From Pseudomonas sp. P5_109 (lineage in GTDB: Bacteria; Pseudomonadota; Gammaproteobacteria; Pseudomonadales; Pseudomonadaceae): 64,000 nt of DNA. The stretch is from positions 2,149,001 through 2,213,000 of the forward strand of contig NZ_CP125380.1 in NCBI RefSeq assembly GCF_034009455.1, written 5' to 3'. The notes below the pieces were generated by a model. The model saw only the letters and a list, made by a program, of their open reading frames with translations, made no database searches and was not told where the DNA came from. Numbering within the stretch: position 1 is the first letter of the stretch; each line of letters starts with the position of its first letter. The position numbers and the translations under genes are program-made. Of the stretch, positions 27,825 through 36,881 are shown piece by piece.

Positions 27825-28283
27825 TCACCAGGATTGACTACTATTTTTTTCTTCGATCCGATCCAGCAGTTCTGCAGTTTTTTTCTGCATCAGCGCAACA
27901 TCGCCTCGACTCTCAACCTTCAACAGAATTTCGCTCTCCGATGGGCAGATCTTGAAGCGCCATTCAGTGAACGTCAGGCTCAGGCCGTCACTGTCATCCA
28001 CATCCAGTGCTTCACCGGCATACAGGGCCCGCAAGTGCTCGAGTAGCTCAATGGGATTGCCGACCATGCGCCGAATATCACCTGAGGAAGGAAACAGCCC
28101 GATGCGCTCCACCAACAACTTTGGCTGTGGGGGGGTAGTGGAGGGGGCACTTTCGTATGTCCGCAACCAGGCAATCAATCCACTGTCGGCCTCGGTGAGC
28201 TTCTGTCCAAAAACCATATTGCCCGGTGCAAAAGGGTCCAGCGATTTATAGACGGAGTCGATCGGTGATCTGGAAGCGTTCAT
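27825..28283 (-). CDS. Orphan phosphomannomutase C-terminal domain
   Basis: This 152-residue protein matches only the last part of phosphomannomutase. From about residue 62, FPSSGDIRRMV, DGLSLTFTEWRF and KVESRGDVALMQKKTAELL correspond to the domain 3/4 junction and domain 4 of ManB/CpsG. The phosphate loop RxSNTEP is degenerate (CPSESEI), and the catalytic Ser and metal-binding domains are absent. The first 60 residues are unrelated (FAPGNMVFGQKLTEAD). The ATG at 28283 is preferred over a longer frame to 28331. It cannot be a mutase alone. A sugar-phosphate sensor or regulator is possible. It is the last minus-strand gene of the EPS cluster. Confidence 0.65.
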   Translation of the reverse strand: MNASRSPIDSVYKSLDPFAPGNMVFGQKLTEADSGLIAWLRTYESAPSTTPPQPKLLVERIGLFPSSGDIRRMVGNPIELLEHLRALYAGEALDVDDSDGLSLTFTEWRFKICPSESEILLKVESRGDVALMQKKTAELLDRIEEKNSSQSW

Positions 28284-28461
28284 AGTGGTCTGCCTTAAAA
28301 AAGGTTTATGGCCGCTCAAAAAACGCGGCACCCAAGAGCTAAAAAATACCGTTTACAGGCCTTTCTTATAGAAAATCGCATAATAGAAATGGGTTGCGTT
28401 GATTCAGTGCATTGATGTTTGCACGCGTGTTGTCGCTATGCTCACGGATCAAGTCATAGTC

Positions 28462-28851
28462 TTAAGTGTCCGGGAACTCAGCGGACTGTTTGACTGGCTG
28501 CATCCAACGCCACGCAATCAAGCCGATCAACACACCGACAGCATTGGCCAAGGCGTCGTAAGGTGATGCCGTGCGCAGCGGCATCATTCCTTGTGCATAT
28601 TCGATCAGGATCCCCGTCAGCAGACAGCCCAAGGCGATCCAGCGCGCCTTGACCCGCAGGAAGGCCAGTCGGCAACTAAAAGACAACACGAAAAAACCAA
28701 CCAGGTGATGCAGCTTGTCTTCTTGGGCAAAGGCTTCGGGAATCGGTTGCGCACGCAAAGCAGCGGCCAGCAAGACCACACTAACGCTGATGAAAAAAAG
28801 ACTGCGTATCCTTTGGGAAAGTTGTGTGACACCCAGGAGTAACGAACTCAT
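28462..28851 (-). CDS. VanZ-like membrane protein
   Basis: This 129-residue protein has four TM helices and the VanZ-family segments DKLHHLVGFFVLSF and LTGILIEYAQGMMPLRTASPYDALANAVGVLIG. Family function is unclear outside teicoplanin resistance. In polysaccharide loci it is a common passenger. Its start overlaps the yjbH stop (ATGA at 28848-28851), so it is translationally coupled to the yjbFGH set. Confidence 0.85.
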   Translation of the reverse strand: MSSLLLGVTQLSQRIRSLFFISVSVVLLAAALRAQPIPEAFAQEDKLHHLVGFFVLSFSCRLAFLRVKARWIALGCLLTGILIEYAQGMMPLRTASPYDALANAVGVLIGLIAWRWMQPVKQSAEFPDT

Positions 28852-30932
28852 TCGGTGATTTTCTCAAAGTTTTTATAGAACGCATCTTTGTCGCGGCCAT
28901 TGGTCATGGTGTACAGCGAATATTGGCGGTTAAGACGCGCGCCACCATCGCGGGTCAACGGAGCCCAGACCAGATTGGCGCGACGCATCGTGGAAACGCT
29001 CATCAACTCGTCGAAGGGGACCGAGATATAGATACCTTTGTCGAAACTGCCCTCGCCGAACTCTTCTTTCGAGGCCGTAGTGCGGGTGACCCAGCCACCG
29101 AACTTCACGCCGTTACTGAACTCATGCGACACATCAAACGTGGCACCCCAATCGCGCGCCAGGTACCGTCCAACACTGACCGCCGCCTGCAAATCGAACG
29201 GCAGTTCGGTATAGGTGGTGATGTGACCGGTCACGGTGTTGTAATCGCGCAGACCAAAACCCTGGTCAAAGTCACGCTGGCGCACAAAGTTCAAATCAGC
29301 ACCCAGGGCCCAGCGCTCGCCCATGGGGCGGTACAGCAATTCACCTCCGACCCCGGCGAACATTGACTCCAGATAACCGCCATACACCATGCCGAACAAG
29401 TCTTGATCCAGTTGCTTGGCATGGTTGAGCTGAAATGTCGGCATTGTTACATCAGAGGTGATGACGTACTTGCGCAAGTCGGTGCGCACTCGGGGCAGAT
29501 TGCTCGGCGCGTCGTACGTGAACTTATCAAAGTTGTTCAGGAGGTTGGTGCTGATGACCCCGCTCGTCCATGTGCTGCGGGTAAAGCGGTATTCAGCGTC
29601 CACATCAGCGGTCAACTGGTACAACAAACCGTCAGGACCACCAACGTTTTGCTTGTAACCCAAGCCGAAACCATAGGTAAAAGGCTCGAGGGCCTGGGTG
29701 TACAGCGTGTTTTCAATGTGTGGCGTGGCCCGGTTCAATTCGGTGGTGCGGTGCAGGTCTGCAAGGTCTTGTTGGTTGTTCACCACGGCCCGGAAGGTTT
29801 CGCGCGGCACGCTGGTTTCGTCCACGGGCATGTCGTAACGCTTGTTCACCAGTGTGAACCAGTCGATTTCGTCATCCGCGCTGTTGTCCAGAATCCGGCT
29901 GGCCCGGCCCACGCCTTTGGCTGAGTAGAAATAGCGTGACTGCTCGCCATACACAATCAGTTCGGAATCGCGCTGAGCAATACGCTCGACCTTATAACCT
30001 GCGTTATTTTCCAGTCGTTTGGAAACCCCCGCCCAGTCGACCTGATCGAGCGGCGTGGTTGGCGCGCGTGCCGGCAGCGCTTCGACAGCGGGGTCGTAGC
30101 GTTTGGCCGGCGCCTTGCGGCTGGCGAAATTGGTATGAAAAGTGATGCCGAACAACGCGGTGTTGCCGCGCTCCCAACCTGCCGTCAAATCGACAGAGTC
30201 ACTTAGCTTGTAGACCGCCCCGATGTTGATGGGCGAGTCCTGCTTCAGGCTATTGTCCAGCGGCTCGTGCTCGTAGTCGTTACCGTCGAACTCGAGTTTC
30301 AAGCTCAAGGGCGACCAGGGCGTCTGATAGGACACACCGCCAAACAACGCGGGCGAGCCTCGAAAATACGAGTTGGTATTGACGTCGCCCGCGTCCGCGC
30401 CTGTGTTTACCGGGCGTGTATCAAAGCGCTCATCAAGGTACCCCAGCGGATTTTCGAAATCCCCCCGGTTACCGATATAGCCCCAGGCAATGCCCAAGCT
30501 GAAATCCAGATTGTAGTAACGTTTGTTCGCCACAAAGTATTCGCTGGAAAACAGGCCGGTGCCCCCAACATCGCGAAAACCGAGCGCGACTTCGGGCAAC
30601 CAGTGGCTTTCTTGCCAGAGGCGGGCTTTGACATCGACCGCCTTGTCTTTATAGCTCTGGTCGCCGCTGAATGCCTCGGCCCCGTATTTACGGTCGCTGA
30701 TAGCGGTATAACGGAAACTGCCTTCCAGCCAATCAAGGGGCTGTATTGAAATGCTATAGCGAGAATATGGGTCTGTCCGGTTGGCGTTCAGGCTGAATTC
30801 GCCGGCGGGTGCCATCCGTGCGGTGGGGGTTTGCAACAAACCCACGCCACCGAAATCATTCTGGGTAAAACGTGGCTCGCCATGAGCCAGACTGTAGGGC
30901 AACAACACTACGGCGGCAAAACGTAACTTCAA
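28848..30932 (-). CDS. yjbH: YjbH-family outer membrane beta-barrel protein
   Basis: This 694-residue protein has a signal peptide (LLPYSLAHGEP) and a mature start GGVGLLQTPTARMAPAGEF typical of YjbH/GfcD. The rest is rich in alternating amphipathic strands, and the family is modelled as a double beta-barrel in the outer membrane that works in polysaccharide secretion. It overlaps yjbG and the VanZ-like gene by four bases each. Its exact role in export is not established in the family. Confidence 0.9.
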   Translation of the reverse strand: MKLRFAAVVLLPYSLAHGEPRFTQNDFGGVGLLQTPTARMAPAGEFSLNANRTDPYSRYSISIQPLDWLEGSFRYTAISDRKYGAEAFSGDQSYKDKAVDVKARLWQESHWLPEVALGFRDVGGTGLFSSEYFVANKRYYNLDFSLGIAWGYIGNRGDFENPLGYLDERFDTRPVNTGADAGDVNTNSYFRGSPALFGGVSYQTPWSPLSLKLEFDGNDYEHEPLDNSLKQDSPINIGAVYKLSDSVDLTAGWERGNTALFGITFHTNFASRKAPAKRYDPAVEALPARAPTTPLDQVDWAGVSKRLENNAGYKVERIAQRDSELIVYGEQSRYFYSAKGVGRASRILDNSADDEIDWFTLVNKRYDMPVDETSVPRETFRAVVNNQQDLADLHRTTELNRATPHIENTLYTQALEPFTYGFGLGYKQNVGGPDGLLYQLTADVDAEYRFTRSTWTSGVISTNLLNNFDKFTYDAPSNLPRVRTDLRKYVITSDVTMPTFQLNHAKQLDQDLFGMVYGGYLESMFAGVGGELLYRPMGERWALGADLNFVRQRDFDQGFGLRDYNTVTGHITTYTELPFDLQAAVSVGRYLARDWGATFDVSHEFSNGVKFGGWVTRTTASKEEFGEGSFDKGIYISVPFDELMSVSTMRRANLVWAPLTRDGGARLNRQYSLYTMTNGRDKDAFYKNFEKITE

Positions 30933-31696
30933 GGGGCCACCTCGGGCAACGGTTGGGTGGCGAGAAACTGGGCCAGCTGCTCGTTCAAATCGGGTGTAGG
31001 CAGATCCGGATCATCGTTTCGCACGGGCACCAGAATTGTGCTGCCTGCGGCGGCAAACACCCCGTCTTCGCGGTTCCAGGCGGCGTTGCCGACTCGCCTG
31101 ACCTGGCCATCGGGCTGAATCAACCACAGGTAATCGGCATCTGCGTCGGTCACCGGCAGACAGTTTTTGAGATATTCCTGGGCTGGCTGCAGGGCGCGAT
31201 AGGGCAGCGTGCAGGGCTGTTCAACTGCGCCCAGGACAGTGACCGTCGTCGGGCGTAGAGGGTAAATCAGCCGGTCGCCGTCACTGAGCGAGTAATTGCG
31301 GGCGAACCCAACCTCCAGCGCCACGGGGTCGAGTACCGCGACTTTTCGGCCGGTAACGGGCAGTCGGCTGACCTCTTCAAACAGGCGCGCAGCCAGGGCC
31401 GCCAGGCTGCTTTTTTCTTCAAGCAAGGCCCCACGTTGAAGCATTTTCAGATCGAACAGCACACCGGCTTTAAGGCGGGTTTGCTGCATCATCAGTGGTT
31501 GGTGCAACCAGGCGGCGGCCAGCCAGTAACTTTCGGCGTTCGGGTGTCCCTGGCTGACGGCATCGAGCAAGCGCGTGCCTGGCACGAGCGTGAAGGATCC
31601 GGCGTTCAGTACATCACCCGTGACTGTGACAGCGGCCTGAGTCATCGCAGAACTTGCCAGCAACAGGCAAGCCGACAGCGTTTTCGAATATCTCAC
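30929..31696 (-). CDS. yjbG: YjbG/GfcC-family periplasmic protein
   Basis: This 255-residue protein has a signal peptide (SACLLLASSAMTQA-A). It contains the GfcC pattern: an opening AGSFTLVPGTRLLDAV, a central LERGALL-like helical hairpin and two beta-grasp-like domains (RLIYPLRPTTVTVLGAVEQPCTL). E. coli GfcC structures show such domains similar to Wza D2/D3. The start overlaps the yjbF stop by ATGA. It is expected to act in the periplasm with the Wza-type protein. Confidence 0.88.
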   Translation of the reverse strand: MRYSKTLSACLLLASSAMTQAAVTVTGDVLNAGSFTLVPGTRLLDAVSQGHPNAESYWLAAAWLHQPLMMQQTRLKAGVLFDLKMLQRGALLEEKSSLAALAARLFEEVSRLPVTGRKVAVLDPVALEVGFARNYSLSDGDRLIYPLRPTTVTVLGAVEQPCTLPYRALQPAQEYLKNCLPVTDADADYLWLIQPDGQVRRVGNAAWNREDGVFAAAGSTILVPVRNDDPDLPTPDLNEQLAQFLATQPLPEVAP

Positions 31697-32352
31697 CGAG
31701 CCGTCTCCCAGTCAGGGCGCAATTGCACGATCTTCAAGAAAAGTTCCGGCGTGAGATGTTGTTCACTCTGCAGGATCAAGCCGTCGTCAGGCCTGACCCA
31801 AAAATGGTTAGTGGCCTTGAAACCCAGCTCGGGGATGTCGACGCGTTCGTCAATGCGCAGCAGCGCATAGTCCTTGTCCAGAATGGTGACGGTTTCGATG
31901 GCCTGTCGACTGAAGCGACTGTTGACCGCCAGTCCGACCCACGGACCCTGATAGACATCAATCCAGCGGGTACTGCTGTAACCGTCGGGCAATCGCTGCA
32001 AGCCACGCTTGAACGGCGACTCACCGTCGAAGCGCGTGCCATCGAGATTGATGCTCAGGCCGACGGTGCGAACGACCAGGCCATCGCGCATCAACAACAC
32101 TTGCTTGCCGGAGGCGACCCAGAACTCCAGGTCACCCTGCTGGCGAAGCTTCGCCAGCACACCTTCGCTGGCGTGCGTGGTGACCTTGATCTGCGCATAG
32201 GGCACGGCCTCCACTTGCGCCGCAGTCACTTCCAGCGGTTGGACGCCCAGGGTGGAGGCTTTAAAGGTATCTAGGGACGCCTGCATCAACGGATTGCAGC
32301 CACACAGCAGTAAACCCACCGCCAGGCATGAGCTGTTACGCAAAGTTTTCAA
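31693..32352 (-). CDS. yjbF: YjbF/GfcB-family lipoprotein
   Basis: This 219-residue lipoprotein has lipobox LLLCGC (Cys at about 19) and the YjbF family segments YAQIKVTTHASEGVL and QVLLMRDGLVVRTVGL. It is followed by the conserved C-terminal FWVRPDDGLILQSEQHL. It is 13 bases downstream of the Wza-type gene and overlaps yjbG. The yjbEFGH group is known to promote extracellular polysaccharide production in enterobacteria. Confidence 0.9.
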   Translation of the reverse strand: MKTLRNSSCLAVGLLLCGCNPLMQASLDTFKASTLGVQPLEVTAAQVEAVPYAQIKVTTHASEGVLAKLRQQGDLEFWVASGKQVLLMRDGLVVRTVGLSINLDGTRFDGESPFKRGLQRLPDGYSSTRWIDVYQGPWVGLAVNSRFSRQAIETVTILDKDYALLRIDERVDIPELGFKATNHFWVRPDDGLILQSEQHLTPELFLKIVQLRPDWETAR

Positions 32353-32365
32353 AGCGGCTCAAACC

Positions 32366-33478
32366 TTATCGACTGCTGGCTTCACTGAGATTGTTTTGAG
32401 CCGCTGCTCCGGTACCCAGGACAAGAGCCGAGGGCAGCAACTGACTGATCAAGCGGTTCCAGCGGGTCACGCCTGCAGGGCCGACGTAGACAATGTCCTG
32501 GGGGTGCAGATCGAAGCGGCTGGCGAGAGCAAAAGCGGTAGGCGATTCGGCGTCCAGTTGAAAGACTTTTGCCGGCTCGGTTTCAAGGTTCTCAGCACCT
32601 CGAATGACATACAGCGCATTGCCATTGGAGGTGGCCTGGTTCAGTCCACCGACCGTTCCGACCGCATCCGCCAGATTCATCCGATTGATTTTGAACGTGA
32701 GCGCCCGAGGCTGGTTGACCTCACCCATGACGTAGATCTTTTTCCGGTCGTTGTAGGGAAGGTACAACTGATCGCCGTCTTTCAAATAGACGTTATGCAA
32801 CTGCGAGCCTTTGCTGTTGAGCGAGTCCAGGTCCAGCGGATACTCACGTCCGTCCCGGGTCAGCGTCAGGCCGGCAAGGTCGGCATTCAATGGATCGACG
32901 GTAGCAGTGCCCATGGCTTCGACGACACTGAGCGGCGAAGTGGTAATGGGTAGTTGACCGGCTTTTAAAATAGCACCGGAAATAACGACTTTTTGACTGG
33001 CAAACCGCAAAACACTCAAGTCAACCTGGGGACTGTCGACGAATTGGGTCAGGCGCTCGGCAATAAAACCGCGTAGCTCCTCAATGGTTTTGCCGGCAGC
33101 ATGAATATTACCGATGTAGGGGTAGAACATGGTGCCGTCCGGGCGTACCAGGCGACCGTTCGCATCAATTTGCTGTTGCGCACCCGATGGCGCAGTCAAC
33201 TCAGGATGGTCCCACACAGTGATGTACAACACATCATTGGCGCCAATCCGGTAAGCCCCCGGCCTGAACGCCAACAACTCGGCATGCACCGAGGTTTGCA
33301 CATTTGTCGCCGCGTTCTGGGCAATCAGTTTGGGCGTTATCGGAATCAACTCGATCCGACTACTTTCCGGTGAGCCATCACGGCCGACCTGACTGGTATC
33401 CAGGTGTTGACCGGGTGAGAACATACAGCCTTGCAGGGCTATACCCGCAAGCACAGCGAGCGACAAACTACGAATCAT
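32366..33478 (-). CDS. wza: Wza-type polysaccharide export lipoprotein
   Basis: This 370-residue outer-membrane polysaccharide export protein has a signal peptide ending in lipobox LQGC. It has the PES domain (YRIGANDVLYITVWDHPELTAP) and two SLBB domains (VVISGAILKAGQLPIT and IYVMGEVNQPRALTF). The C-terminus holds an amphipathic helix region (VTRWNRLISQLLPSAL) like the Wza translocon helix. The ATG at 33478 follows a hairpin in the 88-base gap from yjbE. A longer frame to 33637 is not supported. With Wzc it should form the trans-envelope export channel. Confidence 0.93.
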   Translation of the reverse strand: MIRSLSLAVLAGIALQGCMFSPGQHLDTSQVGRDGSPESSRIELIPITPKLIAQNAATNVQTSVHAELLAFRPGAYRIGANDVLYITVWDHPELTAPSGAQQQIDANGRLVRPDGTMFYPYIGNIHAAGKTIEELRGFIAERLTQFVDSPQVDLSVLRFASQKVVISGAILKAGQLPITTSPLSVVEAMGTATVDPLNADLAGLTLTRDGREYPLDLDSLNSKGSQLHNVYLKDGDQLYLPYNDRKKIYVMGEVNQPRALTFKINRMNLADAVGTVGGLNQATSNGNALYVIRGAENLETEPAKVFQLDAESPTAFALASRFDLHPQDIVYVGPAGVTRWNRLISQLLPSALVLGTGAAAQNNLSEASSR

Positions 33479-33516
33479 GATTGAGGACACTTGTGGAGGA
33501 AACACATCAGAACGGA

Positions 33517-33540
33517 ACCACCCGGATTGCTCCGGGTGGT
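33517..33540 (-). other. Strong hairpin between yjbE and wza
   Basis: ACCACCCGG (33517-33525) pairs perfectly with CCGGGTGGT (33532-33540) over a 6-base loop. There is no T run on the minus strand after it, so it may stabilise or partly attenuate the yjbE-wza transcript rather than end it. Confidence 0.65.
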
Positions 33541-33566
33541 AGAAGGCTATCGACCTCGCGGTACGC

Positions 33567-33842
33567 TTAGCGTGTACCGGTGGTGCCGGTCGTGCCGGTA
33601 GTGCCGGTCGTGCCCCCGCCATTGTTGCTTCCGCCACTGGATGACAGCGCCGCGACGCCGGCTACAACCGTGGCGCCGAGGCCGATAACACTCTCTGTGC
33701 TCATGTTGCCGATGAGAGGGGTGGGCTGATTCAAAGACGTGTTTGCAGGCGTGCCTGGAGCAGAAGACGCTGCGGGAGGCTCAGCGGCCAAAACGGAGGT
33801 ACTTAAAGAAAGCATTAGAGCTGAAGCAAGTAGTTTGGTCAT
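33567..33842 (-). CDS. yjbE: YjbE/GfcA-like small secreted protein
   Basis: This 91-residue protein has a signal peptide (LSLSTSVLA-A), a Pro/Ala/Ser-rich spacer, a glycine-rich hydrophobic segment (ESVIGLGATVVAGVAAL) and a low-complexity tail of Gly, Asn and repeated GTT. This is the layout of YjbE and GfcA, which lead operons for polysaccharide secretion. AAGGA lies ahead of the ATG. Gene order yjbE-wza-yjbF-yjbG-yjbH resembles the E. coli gfcABCDE set with wza moved forward. Confidence 0.8.
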   Translation of the reverse strand: MTKLLASALMLSLSTSVLAAEPPAASSAPGTPANTSLNQPTPLIGNMSTESVIGLGATVVAGVAALSSSGGSNNGGGTTGTTGTTGTTGTR

Positions 33843-34114
33843 GGTAGATTCCTTTTTGATGCATCGTCGGTATTGGCGGTGAAACTAAGAAGCGAGCGTG
33901 CAAGGCCAAAAACTCAGAGCGTCCATTAACGTTAAGGATAGTATTGATTCGAACTCGATGAGCGTGGACCTCTGGCTCATTCCTCAGTGAGATTTATCTT
34001 GCGATAATTGCCTTAAGAATACCTGTGTAGGACGCCTGATAGGTCTGACGTTTTATAACGCGTGCTCACTATTTATAACATTGCTCGGCCACGCCACGAG
34101 TACGGCGATGATAT

Positions 34115-34849
34115 TCAAGACCGCTTAAACTTTTCTTTGATGAGCAACCAGGCGAACTTGCTGTTGGTGGTCAAGTAGCGCTTCCACATCCTGCCGGGTT
34201 CCTGGATGACACGGTACAGCCATTCCAGCCCGTAATTCTGCATCCATTGCGGCGCACGTTTTACCTTTCCCGCGACCACATCGAACGTTCCGCCCACCCC
34301 CATGACAAAGGTGACCCCCAACTGATCGCGCCAGCGGTTGATAAAGTTTTCTTTCATCGGCGAGGTGATGGCGACGAAAAGCAGCTGCGCACCTGAAGCC
34401 CGAACCTTCTCGACCAGTGTGGCTTCGTCGTCCCAGAAATACCCATGGTGATACCCGGCGACTTTCAGCCCAGGGTAAAGCGCCTTCACCTTGCTCGCGG
34501 CGGTGGAAACGACGTCGTCCTTGGCGCCTAACAAGAACACTGAAAAGTGGTTGGCCGCGCTCATCTCCAGCAGTTCATGAAACAGGTCGACACCCGCGAC
34601 GCGTTCGGGGACTGAGTGGCCGAGAAAGCGGGCTCCCAACACCACACCCATACCGTCGATATTAATAATGTCACAAGAACGAACGGATTCGCTCAACTGA
34701 GGGTCTTCACGCATGTTTACAAGCTTGGCGACATTCACTACCACGTGCTGGGTGAACTGGCCGGCAGCAATCGCGCTACGAATTGTCTCGACGGTGTTGT
34801 CCATGGAAGCGACATCCATGGGACAGTCCAAAACTTCAATTCTTTGCAT
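34115..34849 (-). CDS. WecG/TagA/CpsF-family glycosyltransferase
   Basis: This 244-residue enzyme belongs to glycosyltransferase family 26. Seen are VVVNVAKLVNMREDPQL, NIDGMGVVLGARFLG, FLLGAKDDVV and the C-terminal RAPQWMQNYGLEWLYRVIQEPGRMWKRY, all characteristic. WecG transfers ManNAcA and TagA transfers ManNAc to lipid-linked acceptors. With wecB and wecC in the same cluster, UDP-ManNAcA is the likely donor (inference). It is the only clear non-initiating sugar transferase in the locus. Confidence 0.9.
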   Translation of the reverse strand: MQRIEVLDCPMDVASMDNTVETIRSAIAAGQFTQHVVVNVAKLVNMREDPQLSESVRSCDIINIDGMGVVLGARFLGHSVPERVAGVDLFHELLEMSAANHFSVFLLGAKDDVVSTAASKVKALYPGLKVAGYHHGYFWDDEATLVEKVRASGAQLLFVAITSPMKENFINRWRDQLGVTFVMGVGGTFDVVAGKVKRAPQWMQNYGLEWLYRVIQEPGRMWKRYLTTNSKFAWLLIKEKFKRS

Positions 34850-35188
34850 AGTTAATCTCAGCGGTGTATGGGGTGTAAAGGCGAGCGAGTAATACGCCTA
34901 GGTCAGTGGGGGAAGTAAAAAACGGCCCTACCAATCAGATGGTTTTTTTTCGAAATTGTGCAATCACTGTTGTAGGTCGCTAGCTGGGTTAATAACTACG
35001 CAGTTGCATCGCGCGTCTGCATGCAAATGCCCGCTCGTACCGGTATAGGAGTAGTTTCGCAACAAACTAAGGATGAGTAAGTCGACACATGTCGGGCCAG
35101 AAAAGGAAAAGTTTCAGATTAATCGATTGTTGGAAAAATGAAATAAATGTCATCGATGTCCCTGCAATAGTGTCGGTGATTTATATTT
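34850..35188. other. Intergenic region, no gene seen
   Basis: About 340 bases between the acetyltransferase and WecG-type genes. Base composition shifts from AT-rich at the right to moderate at the left. No supported frame, tRNA or terminator was found. It may hold a promoter for the transferase gene. Confidence 0.5.
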
Positions 35189-35710
35189 TTAATCCATTTG
35201 TGTCCGAGTTCCAGTGATAGTGCCGGGATTGCCGGTTACGATGGCAAGGCTGGGAATGCTGCCTCGAACAACCGCGCCCGCACCAATAATTGCACCTTTC
35301 GAAATATGAGAGCCTGGCAATATAATTGCGCCAGAAGCAATCCATACATCGTCTTCGATAGTGACTTTTTTATAGGAGTAGCCCTGTTCAGCAATATTTT
35401 TGCTTAAAGAGCGAAATTTGTGGTTTTGCGAGTATATGACGACATTAGGTCCAATTAAAACATTGTCTCCTATATCAATTTCACCGCCTGCATGAATTGT
35501 ACAACCCCTATTGATCGAAACATTATTGCCAACTTTCAATTTTTCTGGGTGATTTATATGGGTTCCGTCCCAGATTGTAGAAAATTTTCCAGTCTTATAC
35601 CCCCATGTTAAGTTTCGAATGTGGCACCCAAACTTACCGGGTGCGTATTTAGTAAGTAAGATAAACCATTGCTTAGCTTCGAAGCTCAATTGTGCTAGTA
35701 GTTTTTTCAT
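35189..35710 (-). CDS. Hexapeptide-repeat acetyltransferase
   Basis: This 173-residue protein is a left-handed beta-helix acyltransferase of the CatB/WcaF/serine acetyltransferase-like group. Hexapeptide repeats run from about residue 50 to 155 (INRGCTIHAGGEIDIGDNVLI, VWIASGAIILPGSHI). The catalytic His is probably in IYSQNHKF. It would add an O-acetyl group to the EPS sugar, using acetyl-CoA. It overlaps the flippase gene by 38 bases. It is AT-rich, like wzx and wzy. Confidence 0.85.
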   Translation of the reverse strand: MKKLLAQLSFEAKQWFILLTKYAPGKFGCHIRNLTWGYKTGKFSTIWDGTHINHPEKLKVGNNVSINRGCTIHAGGEIDIGDNVLIGPNVVIYSQNHKFRSLSKNIAEQGYSYKKVTIEDDVWIASGAIILPGSHISKGAIIGAGAVVRGSIPSLAIVTGNPGTITGTRTQMD

Positions 35711-36881
35711 GCTCTTGCCTGGCTAAAAATATAAAGTAAAGGAGTGATCTGATTAGTAAGAGTCCGAGGACGGTTGTGGCAATTGTATATGTGCTTGCTG
35801 GAAACTGCGACAGTAATATTAAAAATGGTGTTGAGAGAATAATGAAGTAAAGGTTTGCAATGAATATGGTCTTGCTCAACCCTGTAGCCCCCATTGCGGA
35901 TGAAATCACAGCATAAGCAATTCGGATCATTGAAATCCCTAAGAATATAGCTATTAAAGCATAGTCTTGGTTTTCTGTTGGGCTGATAAGTGAGTTAACG
36001 TATGCTGATACTCCAGAGTAAGCCAATAGCGATAGAGGTGTCAGAATTAGTACTTGTCTGATCTGTTTCTTTAGATCGCTGATGTTAAATTTGGCTTTAA
36101 ATGAAATTAACTGTGTGAGCCCTATGAAGGATGAGATAATTAAAAATGGATAGGTATAAATTGTAGCTGTGTAGAAATAATTCCCAAGTTCTTCTTTGCC
36201 AATCAGCTTGCCTACAGCAAATTTATCAAAACTATTGATTGCCACTATTATAGCGGTTGAACCAAAAAAGCTGGCAGTAAAAGGTATGGTGTTTATTTGC
36301 AGTGCAGAAGAATCAATTCTACCTCGTATCGAAAAGGCAGCTGATGAAAGTCCTAGTAGGCACGCTAGTAGAAGTGTTGTTTCAATCGATTCGTAATTCA
36401 CACTTCCTTTGAGGTAAAGGACTGTCACGATGATTGCTAGGAATATTATTTTCCAGCTGTGCAATGTGACTTGGCTGTTCGTGAAGTTTGAGCACAAACG
36501 ATGAAGTGATGAGGCGAATAAAGCCACGGATAGAGAGAAGCAAATGATGAATATTTTCCAAGGAGAACTGTTGTAATCAAAAAAATGAGTGTAAAAGAAA
36601 GAAGATGCCGCCGATGTGGATGCTGCGATTAACAGAGCAGTCACCACCGTGTTGGAGGGTAGAAGTAAGGTGTTTCGCGCCGAGATGCTTGCTAGTCTGA
36701 GCGTAGATTGTTCATAAGAAAGCAGTCCTATTGCTGATGTGATCATTGTGAGCGTTATAAGTCCTGAATAACGTCCGTAATCTTCAGGTGAAAGATGGTG
36801 TTTAAGTAATAGTATGGATAGGAAGATTGATCCTGCACCCAGCGCCATTATGGCTAAGGGAATTATTTTTTTGATTTGCAT
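35673..36881 (-). CDS. wzx: Wzx-type polysaccharide flippase
   Basis: This 402-residue integral membrane protein has about 12 predicted TM helices and the MATE/PST-family opening LAIMALGAGSIFLSILLLKHHLSPEDYGRYS. It should flip the undecaprenyl-linked repeat unit to the periplasm. The ATG at 36881 gives this length. A TTG at 36905 would add eight residues. It overlaps the upstream polymerase gene by 80 bases and the acetyltransferase by 38. The very low GC content, unlike the flanking genes, indicates recent transfer. Confidence 0.82.
   Translation of the reverse strand: MQIKKIIPLAIMALGAGSIFLSILLLKHHLSPEDYGRYSGLITLTMITSAIGLLSYEQSTLRLASISARNTLLLPSNTVVTALLIAASTSAASSFFYTHFFDYNSSPWKIFIICFSLSVALFASSLHRLCSNFTNSQVTLHSWKIIFLAIIVTVLYLKGSVNYESIETTLLLACLLGLSSAAFSIRGRIDSSALQINTIPFTASFFGSTAIIVAINSFDKFAVGKLIGKEELGNYFYTATIYTYPFLIISSFIGLTQLISFKAKFNISDLKKQIRQVLILTPLSLLAYSGVSAYVNSLISPTENQDYALIAIFLGISMIRIAYAVISSAMGATGLSKTIFIANLYFIILSTPFLILLSQFPASTYTIATTVLGLLLIRSLLYFIFLARQEHEKTTSTIELRS

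Noticed and set aside
27108..28046. A 312-codon plus-strand frame overlapping the PAP2-like gene
   Set aside because: The other frame gives a membrane protein with PAP2 motifs. This one is low-complexity and passes into the antisense of the next gene.
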